From an uncultured Bacteroides sp. (GTDB lineage: Bacteria; Bacteroidota; Bacteroidia; Bacteroidales; Bacteroidaceae), in the NCBI RefSeq assembly GCF_902491285.1, contig NZ_CABUHK010000024.1, positions 1 to 64,000 of the forward strand: a DNA stretch of 64,000 nucleotides. Direction: 5' to 3'. Made by a program: the position numbers and the translations under genes. This document shows, in pieces, positions 1-8,783 of the stretch (positions are counted from its first letter, which is position 1; each line of letters starts with the position of its first letter). Under the pieces are notes generated by a model. That model did no database searches. It was not told where the DNA came from and was given only the letters and a program-made list of their open reading frames with translations.

Positions 1-133
1 AGAATATCAGGTAACCGGCCCAGAATGCGCCCATGACATAACCGAGTATTTTAGCGAATTTGTTCTTCTCATACATCGGATGCCGTTTGGCGGCAAGCCT
101 TCCATGTTTGCGTAGTTCGTTGAGTATCATCAT
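1..133 (-). CDS. DUF5687-family membrane protein, N-terminal fragment
   Basis: The frame is open to the left edge, so only about the first 44 residues are visible. They begin MMILNELRKHGRL and include MYEKNKFAK, followed by the start of a hydrophobic segment (GYVMGAFWAGYLIF). This start matches from memory the N-terminus of Bacteroidales DUF5687 proteins, multi-pass membrane proteins that resemble ABC exporter permeases. Two adjacent ATG codons (133 and 130) could each be the start. It lies 23 bp downstream of the M16 peptidase on the same strand, so it may be cotranscribed. The family assignment rests on the N-terminus only. Confidence 0.6.
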   Translation of the reverse strand, partial: MMILNELRKHGRLAAKRHPMYEKNKFAKILGYVMGAFWAGYLIF

Positions 134-156
134 TCTGTTGATATGCTAAAGGAATA

Positions 157-2994
157 TTATTTGCTTTCTTCCGGCATGGTCATAATGACTTGAATTTCGT
201 TGTCCTGTTTCAGCAGTTTGGCAAGGAAATCCTGAACTTCTTTTGCTGTGATGCTGCTGACCAACTTTTCATAGTCTTTTGTATTGTCGATGCCGGTGTA
301 GAAGTATTCGTCCAGATTATTGAGCCAGTAGCCGTTTTCTTTCTGGGCGTCTTTGTACTTCTTCAACATATATTCTTTAATTTTCTGCATATGTTCGGCA
401 GACGGGCCTTCTTTTGCCATCTTGTTCAACTGTTCTACAACGATAGCAGACAATTTATCTTTCTTGGCTGGGTCGGTCTGGAATACAATCTGAAGAACCA
501 GTTCTTCCTTCGGATACTTGCCGAGGTTTCCGCTACAGTTTACGCCGTATGTACCGCCTTCCTTTTCACGGATTTCTGCTGTGTAAACCATATCCAAGGC
601 TTGGTCGAGGAAGCTGAGGAGGACATTGTTGCGCAAATCATATTTGCAGGTACCGCTGTAAAGGAACATGATGGTAGCCATCGGAGTTTCCTGTTTCTTG
701 GCAAACTCGTTTTTGTATTGTCCTTTGCGGATATCCATCTTGTTGTCTTTGAAAGTTTCCTTGCGGTTGATAGACGGCAGGGCGCCCAGATATTTGGCAA
801 TCATAGGTTTCATTTCTTCCAGGTTCACGTTTCCTACCAGGTAGAAAGTGAAGTCGCTTGCATCTTTGAAACGGTCTTTGTACATTTCAAGAATACGGTC
901 GTAGTTGATTTGGTCTACCATGTTTTCTCTCATCTTGATAGCACGCGGGTGATTGCTGTACAAAGCACGTGTCACTGTGTCGCTGAATGCCGTCATCGGG
1001 TTGGCGTCTGCATTCTGAAGTTGCGCTTTCAGACGGTTCTTGTAAGATTCGAATGCTTCGTTGTCTTTGCGCGGAGACGTGAATGTCAGGTAAGTAAGCT
1101 GCATCATTGTCTCGAAATCTTTCGGAGAACAGCTACCGGAAATTGTTTCGGTCGTATTGCCGATACCCGAACCTACGGAAGCACGTTTGCCGGCAAGGGC
1201 TTTGCCTAAATCGACTTTGCTGAAATTACCGATTCCGCCTACCAGGGCTACACCGTTCAATTGAGAAATATTGATGATTTCTTCGTTCGGGAATACACTT
1301 GTTCCACCGAAACTTACCCCCTTCATCATAATCTGGTCAGCTTTGTAATCTGTCGGTTTCACGTACACTGTCACACCGTTGGAAAGTACCAGTTTCGTAC
1401 TGCCATAAATGTCTCCGGCTTTTTCGGATACGATCTTTCCACCTTTGATGTCTTCGGAGATAAGCGGTTCGTTAGAAACCTTGTCTTCATATGGTTTCAG
1501 GTCGAATGACTTCATCTCTTTCAGCAGGGCTGCGATTTCTTCCTTGCTGGGATATTTCACGCCTTCTTTCTCGGGGCCGGCAAGCAGAACCACTTGATTG
1601 TTGTCTGTGATTAGCTGCTGCATAAACTTGTTGATTGCATCTACCGGAATGTTCGGTGCCATCTGGTTGACAAGCATATATTCGAATTCGATGCCCGGAA
1701 TCGGTTCTTTGTCAAGGAAGTTGTTCACATATTCGTCAACGTATGCGCTGCTCTTTGTCTTTTCACGTTCGTTATAGGCAGACTCTACAGCTTGCATATA
1801 GTTGGCGCGTGCACGTTCATATTCAGTAGCGGTGAATCCGAAGCGGCGTGCGCGTTCAGCTTCTTCCAATACGGTTTTCATCGCTAAGTCGATGCCGTCT
1901 ATTTTGCTGCCTGCACTCAGGCTGAATGCTTCTTTGGTCTTGGCAAGGAAAAATTCACCGTATCCTGCGCCTGCACTGGTGAAAGGTGGGTTGGCTGTCT
2001 GACTAAGTTCGTTCAAACGGTTATTCAGCATATTCATAGCCATGCTGAGCATATATTGGGTAGCATAATAGGCAATGGTATTCTTCATGGAATCCGGCGT
2101 AGCGTCTTGCTTGAAGAAGATGTTTACAGAAGGATTCTTCACTTCTTTGTCAGTACCGATGTAGATAAGCGGTTCCTGATTGTCTTCTACCGGATAGTAG
2201 ATACGTTCGGCGGGATTGACCGGAGCTTTTACGTCGGCAAAAACCTTTTTCAGTTTCGCTTCTATCTCGTCCACGTTGATGTCGCCGACAATGATAATTC
2301 CTTGCAAGTCTGTACGATACCATTTTGCGTAGTAGTCGCGGATGTCCTGGTAAGGGAAGTTGTTGATAACGTCGATGCTTCCGATAGGCATACAGTCGGA
2401 GTATTTGGAGTTCGGATACAGGGTGGACTGTGCGTCTGTCATGATGCGGAGCATACCGCTGTTGCGGCTTCTCCATTCTTCACGGATGACCCCACGTTCT
2501 TTGTCGATTTCCTTGTCGGCAAGGTTGATGGCATTTGACCAGTCGTGAAGGATGAGCAGGCAGGAGTCTACGACATTGACATTCTCTGTCGGTACGTTGC
2601 TGATATTATAGACTGTTTGCTCGACACCGGTATATGCATTCAGGTTGGTTCCGAATTTGATACCTTTCGTTTCGCACCAGGGTACGATGCCTAGTCCGGT
2701 TTCATCGCCCGGGAAATTCTTTGTTCCGTTGAAAGCCATGTGTTCCAGGAAATGAGCCAGACCGCGTTGTTGCGGTTCTTCGAGAATGGAACCTACTTTC
2801 TGGGCAATGTAGAATTCTACGCGCTTCTCCGGAAGTGCGTTGTGCCGAATGTAATAAGTAAGTCCGTTGTCCAACTTGCCGATACGGACATTTTTGTCCA
2901 CAGGCAGTTGCTGCATGGGTTGTGCAAGTACGGGCTGAAAATTGCAGCATATGATAAGTACTGCAATGAATAATCCACGTAATAAATGTTTCAT
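157..2994 (-). CDS. M16 family zinc metallopeptidase (insulinase/pitrilysin type), exported
   Basis: A 945-residue protein with a signal peptide (about residues 1-24, cleavage after VLAQ). The inverted zinc motif HxxEH is seen as HFLEH at residues 81-85, inside the conserved context GLAHFLEHMAFNGT. The length fits the two-chain-in-one architecture of pitrilysin-type M16 enzymes: an active N-terminal half and a non-catalytic C-terminal half (second M16_C domain, around residues 690-870). It probably degrades peptides in the periplasm; the substrate cannot be told. It follows kdsA by 82 bp on the same strand and precedes the DUF5687 gene. Start chosen at the ATG that gives a clean signal peptide. 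Confidence 0.93.
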   Translation of the reverse strand: MKHLLRGLFIAVLIICCNFQPVLAQPMQQLPVDKNVRIGKLDNGLTYYIRHNALPEKRVEFYIAQKVGSILEEPQQRGLAHFLEHMAFNGTKNFPGDETGLGIVPWCETKGIKFGTNLNAYTGVEQTVYNISNVPTENVNVVDSCLLILHDWSNAINLADKEIDKERGVIREEWRSRNSGMLRIMTDAQSTLYPNSKYSDCMPIGSIDVINNFPYQDIRDYYAKWYRTDLQGIIIVGDINVDEIEAKLKKVFADVKAPVNPAERIYYPVEDNQEPLIYIGTDKEVKNPSVNIFFKQDATPDSMKNTIAYYATQYMLSMAMNMLNNRLNELSQTANPPFTSAGAGYGEFFLAKTKEAFSLSAGSKIDGIDLAMKTVLEEAERARRFGFTATEYERARANYMQAVESAYNEREKTKSSAYVDEYVNNFLDKEPIPGIEFEYMLVNQMAPNIPVDAINKFMQQLITDNNQVVLLAGPEKEGVKYPSKEEIAALLKEMKSFDLKPYEDKVSNEPLISEDIKGGKIVSEKAGDIYGSTKLVLSNGVTVYVKPTDYKADQIMMKGVSFGGTSVFPNEEIINISQLNGVALVGGIGNFSKVDLGKALAGKRASVGSGIGNTTETISGSCSPKDFETMMQLTYLTFTSPRKDNEAFESYKNRLKAQLQNADANPMTAFSDTVTRALYSNHPRAIKMRENMVDQINYDRILEMYKDRFKDASDFTFYLVGNVNLEEMKPMIAKYLGALPSINRKETFKDNKMDIRKGQYKNEFAKKQETPMATIMFLYSGTCKYDLRNNVLLSFLDQALDMVYTAEIREKEGGTYGVNCSGNLGKYPKEELVLQIVFQTDPAKKDKLSAIVVEQLNKMAKEGPSAEHMQKIKEYMLKKYKDAQKENGYWLNNLDEYFYTGIDNTKDYEKLVSSITAKEVQDFLAKLLKQDNEIQVIMTMPEESK

Positions 2995-3076
2995 GTTCTA
3001 TTTAATTTAAATAAATGTTTCTGAGTAATTTGTCGTTGTATTTGGCCGCAAATCACAAATAGACAGGGAAAAAACG

Positions 3077-3877
3077 TTATTTTACAGCTTCCCGTATACG
3101 GACTAACTTAGTCAGCAACCCTTCCAGCAGGTCTAATTTGAGCATGTTGGCACCGTCACTTTTGGCTACGGCAGGATTTTCGTGCGTTTCGATAAAAATG
3201 CCGTCAACGCCTACGGCAATGCCTGCTTTGGCTATGGTTTCTATCAGTTGCGGCATTCCGCCGGTCACTCCGCTGGTCTGGTTGGGCTGTTGCAATGAAT
3301 GGGTGACATCCAGGATAACAGGATAACCGAATGTCTGCATTTCGGGGATACCACGATAGTCAACTACCAAATCCTGATAACCGAAAGTTGTTCCGCGTTC
3401 GGTCAGCATCACATTTTTGTTTCCGGCTTCCACCACTTTGTCCGCAGCAAACTGCATTGCCAAAGGGGAGAGGAACTGCCCTTTCTTGATGTTAATCGTC
3501 TTCCCGGTCTTGGCGGCTGCGACCAGCAAGTCTGTCTGTCGGCAGAGGAAAGCAGGAATTTGAAGGATATCCACATATTCGGCTGCCATTTCCGCTTCTT
3601 CTGCGCTATGGATATCTGTCACGGTAGGAACTCCGAACGTATCACGTACCTTTTGCAGTATTTTCAGCGCTTTCTCGTCGCCGATACCTGTAAACGAATC
3701 CAGTCGTGAACGGTTTGCTTTGCGGTAGGAGCCTTTGAATACATAAGGAATCTGCAATGTCTCGGTGATTTTGACCACTCGTTCGGCAATACGCATTGCC
3801 ATCTCTTCACCTTCTATCACACATGGTCCGGCAAGTAGGAAGAAGTTACCGGCAGGATTGTTTTTAAGTTCTATCAT
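3077..3877 (-). CDS. kdsA: 3-deoxy-8-phosphooctulonate synthase (KDO-8-P synthase)
   Basis: A 266-residue protein of normal KdsA length. It condenses phosphoenolpyruvate with arabinose-5-phosphate to make KDO-8-phosphate, an early step of lipopolysaccharide inner-core synthesis in the cytoplasm. Visible family signatures are LAGPCVIE near the N-terminus, KGSYRKANRS in the substrate-binding region, and TERGTTFGYQDLVVDYRGIP with the C-terminal half of a TIM barrel. It sits between the diacylglycerol kinase-like gene and the M16 peptidase, all on the minus strand. A palindromic intergenic repeat lies just upstream of its start. Confidence 0.97.
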   Translation of the reverse strand: MIELKNNPAGNFFLLAGPCVIEGEEMAMRIAERVVKITETLQIPYVFKGSYRKANRSRLDSFTGIGDEKALKILQKVRDTFGVPTVTDIHSAEEAEMAAEYVDILQIPAFLCRQTDLLVAAAKTGKTINIKKGQFLSPLAMQFAADKVVEAGNKNVMLTERGTTFGYQDLVVDYRGIPEMQTFGYPVILDVTHSLQQPNQTSGVTGGMPQLIETIAKAGIAVGVDGIFIETHENPAVAKSDGANMLKLDLLEGLLTKLVRIREAVK

Positions 3878-3904
3878 TTTTATGCTATTATTAGTTTATT
3901 TCTT

Positions 3905-3974
3905 AGGTACGGATTACGCGGCTTTTGCAGATTCTGATTTACTGGAAACCGTGTAATCTGCGTAATCCGTGCCT
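3905..3974. repeat. Palindromic intergenic repeat (REP-like)
   Basis: The arm AGGTACGGATTACGC (3905-3919) is mirrored by GCGTAATCCGTGCCT (3960-3974). The arms are complementary over 15 bp with one G-T position. An internal AGATT/AATCT pair suggests that the unit AGGCACGGATTACGC plus AGATTAC is present in two inverted copies. It fills the 104-bp gap between the lipid kinase gene and kdsA. There is no T-run beside it, so it is not a standard terminator. I recall similar GGATTACGC-type palindromes scattered between Bacteroides genes, but this was not checked here. Confidence 0.7.
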
Positions 3975-3981
3975 GAATTTA

Positions 3982-4908
3982 TTAATTCGGAATAATAAGT
4001 GTCGTCTTTTCAGGAAGTATGCCCACCTCTAAAGGAAAATGCTTGGGCAATAAACGTCCGTCCAAATCCACAGACGCGTTTTGCGCCCGGAGTACTTTCA
4101 CTTTCTTCGTCCGGTAGCTTTTCACTACTTTATGGTTCAGGATTCTTCCCTGAATAAGCATCCATAAGCCGGAAATGATTTGCAGGAATTCAGGACGGTA
4201 GATTACGGATACGTCCAGCCATCCGTTATAGGGAACAGCGCTCGGAGTCTGTCCCCATCCCCATGCACTGCCTACACATACCGTCATGATACGTCCGCGG
4301 ATATGTTCGTCGTTAATACGTAAATGCATTCTGTATAGTTTCCGCTCGAATATCAGTGAGAATAGGGCGGCAACATATGAAAGGAATTTTACTCCCCAAA
4401 AACGTTTGGTCTGGTCGGTGATTTTCACAATCCGTGCACCCAAACCGATATTGACGGCATTAAGGAAATAACGGCGGCAGTGTTCTTTTCCATCATAGAA
4501 ATTACAGTATCCTACGTCTATTTTCTTCAGCCGGTGGTTGATGATACAGTCAACAGCCGGCTTATACTCAGTGCTGAGTCCCCAGTATTTGGCAAAATCG
4601 TTCCCGATACCGTTCGGTATAAGGCCGAGGGCGATATTCTCTTTATCTTCGGCATCGGACAACATGATACCGTTGATGGCATCGTTCAATGCACCGTCAC
4701 CGCCCACAATGACAATCGTGCGATAGCCGTTGTTTGCTAGAATCTTAGCGAGACGTTCTACCGAACCGAAACCTTCGGATTGCACATAATCATAGTCAAC
4801 GCCTTTGCTGTCCATGTATTCCTTGATTTCTTTCCAGCGCTTCTTTACCTTTCGGGTACCGGCTTTCGGGTTATAAATCACCCCCCATTTCTTCGGTTCT
4901 ACACTCAT
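3982..4908 (-). CDS. Diacylglycerol kinase catalytic-domain protein (YegS/DgkB-like lipid kinase)
   Basis: A 308-residue protein. The N-terminal part reads GVIYNPKAGTRKVKKRW, a phosphate-binding start typical of the family, followed by the nucleotide-binding signature IVGGDGALNDAING (GGDGxxN). The C-terminal half is the beta-rich domain of YegS/DgkB proteins and ends with LDGRLLPKHFPLEVGILP. It probably phosphorylates a lipid such as diacylglycerol at the inner face of the membrane. It is 57 bp downstream of miaA on the same strand. The lipid substrate cannot be read from sequence. Confidence 0.9.
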   Translation of the reverse strand: MSVEPKKWGVIYNPKAGTRKVKKRWKEIKEYMDSKGVDYDYVQSEGFGSVERLAKILANNGYRTIVIVGGDGALNDAINGIMLSDAEDKENIALGLIPNGIGNDFAKYWGLSTEYKPAVDCIINHRLKKIDVGYCNFYDGKEHCRRYFLNAVNIGLGARIVKITDQTKRFWGVKFLSYVAALFSLIFERKLYRMHLRINDEHIRGRIMTVCVGSAWGWGQTPSAVPYNGWLDVSVIYRPEFLQIISGLWMLIQGRILNHKVVKSYRTKKVKVLRAQNASVDLDGRLLPKHFPLEVGILPEKTTLIIPN

Positions 4909-4965
4909 ATCCGTATTTCTATCCTACTGTATTTAAAATCTCACTATAAATAACTGCCAAAGATA

Positions 4966-5886
4966 CTAAATCCCTTCCAGTTTTTCTTTTACAAAGGCTA
5001 TCTTTTCTTCCATCGGCAGCTCCGCGCTCATCCAGTGGATGGTAAATCCTCTTCTTTCCATGCCACGGAACCAAGTCATCTGCCGTTTGGCAAACTGATG
5101 AATCGCTATTTCCAGCCCGTTGAACATTTCTTCATAAGTCAGTTTGCCTATGACGTACAAGGTCAGATACTTGTATTCCAGCCCGTAGTATATCAAGTCA
5201 TCCGGCGCGATGCCTTGTCCGATCAATCGTCGTACCTCGTCCACCATGCCTTCGTCCAACCGTTGTTTCAGTCGTCGGGTAATCTTCTCGCGACGCAGTT
5301 CCCGGTCGATATCCACACCGATAATAAGACTGTTCAAATCGGGAAATTCCCGTTCGGGAACAGGGTTGGTTGCATAATACTCTTCAATCTCTATGGCGCG
5401 GATGGCACGTTTCACGGTATCTACGTCAGTAGAGTTGTGTAACGTTTTATATCGGCTTAATATTTCCGTCAACTCTTCCAGAGAATGATTTGCCAGGCGG
5501 GCGCGCAATTCCGGATTTTCCGGCACGGGCATGAGCTTGTATCCTTTCAGTACGGATTCAAGATACATACCTGTCCCTCCACATAAAACGGGGAGACAGC
5601 CTTTTTGTTTGATTGATTCGTAAGAAATCAGGAAATCACGCTGATATTCAAATACATTGTATTTATATCCGGGGTCGGCAATATCAATCAAGTGATAGGG
5701 GATAGCATGTCCGTTTACCGTATAATCGGCAAGGTCTTTTCCTGTGCCGAGATCCATCCCCCTGTATATCTGTCGGGAGTCGGCACTGATAATTTCCGTG
5801 TTGAGTTCATTGGCCAAAGCAGCGGCAAAAGGTGTTTTACCCGAGGCTGTAGGTCCGAGTATGGCGATTAAATCATAGTCCGGCAT
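4966..5886 (-). CDS. miaA: tRNA dimethylallyltransferase
   Basis: A 306-residue protein that transfers a dimethylallyl group to A37 of tRNAs reading codons that start with U. The P-loop GPTASGKT is at residues 11-18 and is followed by SADSRQIYRGMDLGTGK, the DSRQ signature of MiaA. Further family blocks are GGTGMYLESVLKGY and the C-terminal AIHQFAKRQMTWFRG. It is the first gene of a minus-strand run; a TAnnTTTG promoter box lies 22 bp upstream of the start codon. Many Bacteroides carry two miaA genes; only one is in this window. Confidence 0.96.
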   Translation of the reverse strand: MPDYDLIAILGPTASGKTPFAAALANELNTEIISADSRQIYRGMDLGTGKDLADYTVNGHAIPYHLIDIADPGYKYNVFEYQRDFLISYESIKQKGCLPVLCGGTGMYLESVLKGYKLMPVPENPELRARLANHSLEELTEILSRYKTLHNSTDVDTVKRAIRAIEIEEYYATNPVPEREFPDLNSLIIGVDIDRELRREKITRRLKQRLDEGMVDEVRRLIGQGIAPDDLIYYGLEYKYLTLYVIGKLTYEEMFNGLEIAIHQFAKRQMTWFRGMERRGFTIHWMSAELPMEEKIAFVKEKLEGI

Positions 5887-5907
5887 AGCTTCATTCTTTT
5901 ATATCCG

Positions 5908-5915
5908 CAAAATTA
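5908..5915 (-). promoter_or_regulatory. -7 promoter box for miaA
   Basis: TAATTTTG on the minus strand fits the Bacteroides -7 consensus TAnnTTTG and lies about 22 bp upstream of the miaA ATG. No clear -33 TTG was found. Confidence 0.55.
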
Positions 5916-6005
5916 CGAAATAAATTTTACTTGTTTGGGATTCAGTCGCTTTTTTATCGAAGCCTTTTTTATAACAGGATTGCTTGATAAATAAATCGGG
6001 GTATG

Positions 6006-8663
6006 TCATTCTTTGTTTATAGTTTGTATTATCCGGCATACCTTCCCGTTTTTATCCACGCCCTCTATAATTATGTCTTCCGGTGCAGTACTGTCCGGAG
6101 TATAATATTCGATGGTTGCTTTTCCTTCCTCATCCAGTTGCAGTAACGGATTCCAGTAAATAGTGCTCCGTAGGTCTGAACGCTGTGTATTCTTCTTTTC
6201 GGGAGTATCATAAGCAGGCGCGTAGAATTCAACTGAATCACTATATCCTAGCGGTGTGCACGTGATAATACCCTGTGCAGGTTTTGCGGGAAGGTCTTTT
6301 CCATCTTTTAATGTAATGACAATGGCACCTGCCGAACCACGGGAACCTAATATGGCGGCATCGGCTCCACGAAGAAGACTCAGACTAGACATATCGCTGG
6401 TTTGTATCATGGTCAGTATGTCGTTGTCGTCTTCATAGACGACGTCGTCAATGACAATGACCGGTTGTTCGGGATTATTGCGGATATGTATTTCGTTGCC
6501 GTTGGTTACACTGACTCCCGGAAGTCTGCTTACCGCATCGAAGGCGGTTTGGGCTCCACCACTTTCGAGTTTGTCTCCCTCGATGGTGTAAGTATTGATT
6601 CCGCCCGTGTAGATACTTTCTGAACGGGGCTTGGAACGGTTGCCTGTGATAAGTACTTCTTTCAGGTTATATACTCTCATACCGCCTTCCATATAATACT
6701 GGTCGCGTGTGTTGAGCAGATAGTCTTCCATGAAAGTTGCCGTGGCGTCGCGGAATGGAGATTTGTGCGAAGCAAGTGGGTATTTGGGAGTGTCGATTTC
6801 TATGTCTACTCCGGCAAATCCTCTTTTGGTACGCGCTTGGACGAGGAAAGTCGTGCTATCCCTGAAGGATGTATTCACGATAAATTCTCCTTTTTCATCT
6901 GTGGTGGTAGTGGCAATGATATTCTGTTTGGGAGCCAGGATACAAATAGGCCCTTTCTTCACATTACTTCCGAAGAAGCCTTTGATTCGTCCGCTGATGG
7001 TTTGCCCTTTTTCCATATAATTAGTGAGATTCAGTGAGGGGGCAGTCAGTACGTTTTTTATGTGATGTCTGCGCCATCCGTGAGTCATCATTAAGAAGTC
7101 AAGTGTTCTTAGTGTCCTGGGGTCTTGATGAAGAAAATAATATCCGGGGTCTTCTATATATCCTTTCAAATCAGAAGTCAGTAGCAGATTTGATAGGATA
7201 TTATCTGCGAGAGAATCCGGTTGGATGCTTCTCCGGTCAGTGATGCTGATAGAGAAATTGCCTTCTATGGGGTTACCGTTATTATCTTTTGCTGAAATTT
7301 GTAGGGATACTTTTTCTCTTTTCCCGTATGTAGGTTTATCGGACTGGATTTGCCATTGGTGGGGATTCCGGTCGGGCACAAAGACTAACCGTTCACTGAG
7401 TGCGTTTCCTTGTTGGTCGATGAGCATAAAATGGGTAATGCCTGCGGTGAAGAGGCTATCATTCATTCTTCCGAAAGTCCTGTCGGTATTGATTGGTTGA
7501 AGAATAGCTAGTTTCCCACGGGTATGTGCTATTAAAAATAACTTTTGCGGCCATTCGGTAGTCTCCGTTTTCTGAATTTCATAGCGTATTTCCTTTTTGT
7601 AATGTGATATGGACAGTCCGATTCCTTTTTGCTCTACTGCGGGCAGGTCGAATCGTTTGCTGATGCCGTCGTTGGTTTTGGCTATCACATAATAGGAGTT
7701 TCCGTTGGTTGGATTTAATGTGAACACTCCCATGCCATCATGTTCTGAACGGAAAGCGGTCAATGTATCCCCTTTGGCATCGAACAGGAATCCTTCTATT
7801 TCTTTCGAGAAGCCATCGGTTCCCTGAGCTTTGAAAGCAATGTTTTGATGAGCGACAGCCAATAAAGCGCCACCTTCCGGGAAGAATTGAACGTTGAAGT
7901 CCTTGTTGAATAAAGGCAGATAAAAGGTCTTCTTATATATATACTGCGGGTCGTCAAACTCGACTTCGATATGTCGCGTTGCTGTGGACTTTAAATCCGG
8001 TAAGGAGATGGAAATCAATCCGCTCTCATCTGTCTTTCTTTTGCCTTTGTCTTTTACTTTGCCATTCTCAATGTAACGGTAGTGAACGGTGGTGTTTTTA
8101 AAAGCTTCCTGGATATTACTTGCGAATTTGACTTTAGCGGTATAATGCGTTTCGTCTTCTTTCTGATATTCAATATTCGAAACGATGGTGTTATCAATAG
8201 AATTACCAATCTTCAAGTTATGTGAATAAAAGAATTCCGGTTCTTGGTTGAGCATCCAATTGCTGTATGCCCGCAGGTAATAATCGCCGGCGGGAAGGGT
8301 AGGCGGGAGAGCAAAGGCATTGTGAAAGCCTAAGGAATCCCTGCGAATCTTTTTCCGTCCTATGATGGAGTCGGAACGATTGATGAGTTCTGTAATGATG
8401 AAATTACTCTGTGTGTTATCTTGGTGTGTGACTGCGTTTACCAAATATCCTTTGAACCATATTTTCTCTCCAGCTCCATAGAATGGTTTGTCAAGATGCA
8501 GGTACAACTTTTCCTGAGGTACATTTTTCAGGAGATTGAAATACGCAATAATCGTATCCTGCATATTTTGTGCGGATGCAGATAACGTAAACAGGCTTGA
8601 AAATATTCCGGCAAAGAAAACCTTCAAACCTTTATCTGTAAGGAACGTAGTCTTGCTTTTCAT
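6006..8663 (-). CDS. Surface protein with MG2-like/carboxypeptidase-regulatory repeats and a TonB-receptor plug domain, no barrel
   Basis: An 885-residue exported protein. Start placed at MKSKTTFLTDKG, which gives a signal peptide ending LSASAQ; an upstream in-frame ATG at 8702 would add 13 residues that spoil it. Early blocks (DKPFYGAGEKIWFKGYLV) resemble macroglobulin MG2-type domains. A carboxypeptidase-regulatory-like domain lies near residues 555-640 and a TonB plug domain near 685-785 (GGAQTAFDAVSRLPGV, VIVIDDVVYED, RGADAAILGSRGSAGAIVI). There is no room for the 22-strand barrel that normally follows a plug. Such plug-only proteins recur in Bacteroidetes and their role is not established. 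It follows the ABC permease gene by 120 bp. Confidence 0.8.
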   Translation of the reverse strand: MKSKTTFLTDKGLKVFFAGIFSSLFTLSASAQNMQDTIIAYFNLLKNVPQEKLYLHLDKPFYGAGEKIWFKGYLVNAVTHQDNTQSNFIITELINRSDSIIGRKKIRRDSLGFHNAFALPPTLPAGDYYLRAYSNWMLNQEPEFFYSHNLKIGNSIDNTIVSNIEYQKEDETHYTAKVKFASNIQEAFKNTTVHYRYIENGKVKDKGKRKTDESGLISISLPDLKSTATRHIEVEFDDPQYIYKKTFYLPLFNKDFNVQFFPEGGALLAVAHQNIAFKAQGTDGFSKEIEGFLFDAKGDTLTAFRSEHDGMGVFTLNPTNGNSYYVIAKTNDGISKRFDLPAVEQKGIGLSISHYKKEIRYEIQKTETTEWPQKLFLIAHTRGKLAILQPINTDRTFGRMNDSLFTAGITHFMLIDQQGNALSERLVFVPDRNPHQWQIQSDKPTYGKREKVSLQISAKDNNGNPIEGNFSISITDRRSIQPDSLADNILSNLLLTSDLKGYIEDPGYYFLHQDPRTLRTLDFLMMTHGWRRHHIKNVLTAPSLNLTNYMEKGQTISGRIKGFFGSNVKKGPICILAPKQNIIATTTTDEKGEFIVNTSFRDSTTFLVQARTKRGFAGVDIEIDTPKYPLASHKSPFRDATATFMEDYLLNTRDQYYMEGGMRVYNLKEVLITGNRSKPRSESIYTGGINTYTIEGDKLESGGAQTAFDAVSRLPGVSVTNGNEIHIRNNPEQPVIVIDDVVYEDDNDILTMIQTSDMSSLSLLRGADAAILGSRGSAGAIVITLKDGKDLPAKPAQGIITCTPLGYSDSVEFYAPAYDTPEKKNTQRSDLRSTIYWNPLLQLDEEGKATIEYYTPDSTAPEDIIIEGVDKNGKVCRIIQTINKE

Positions 8664-8783
8664 ATCATATATGTCTTTGTGAAAACTGCGTAAAAGTACC
8701 ACTTATTTCGAGAACGCAAAAAGGATTTATCGAAACAATACTGAATGTGTATGATATTATAAACTTTTGCAATATTATTGCAT

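Noticed and set aside
190..1209. A 339-codon plus-strand open frame
   Set aside because: It lies opposite the M16 peptidase with no promoter, signal or family likeness; long antisense frames are expected here from codon use.
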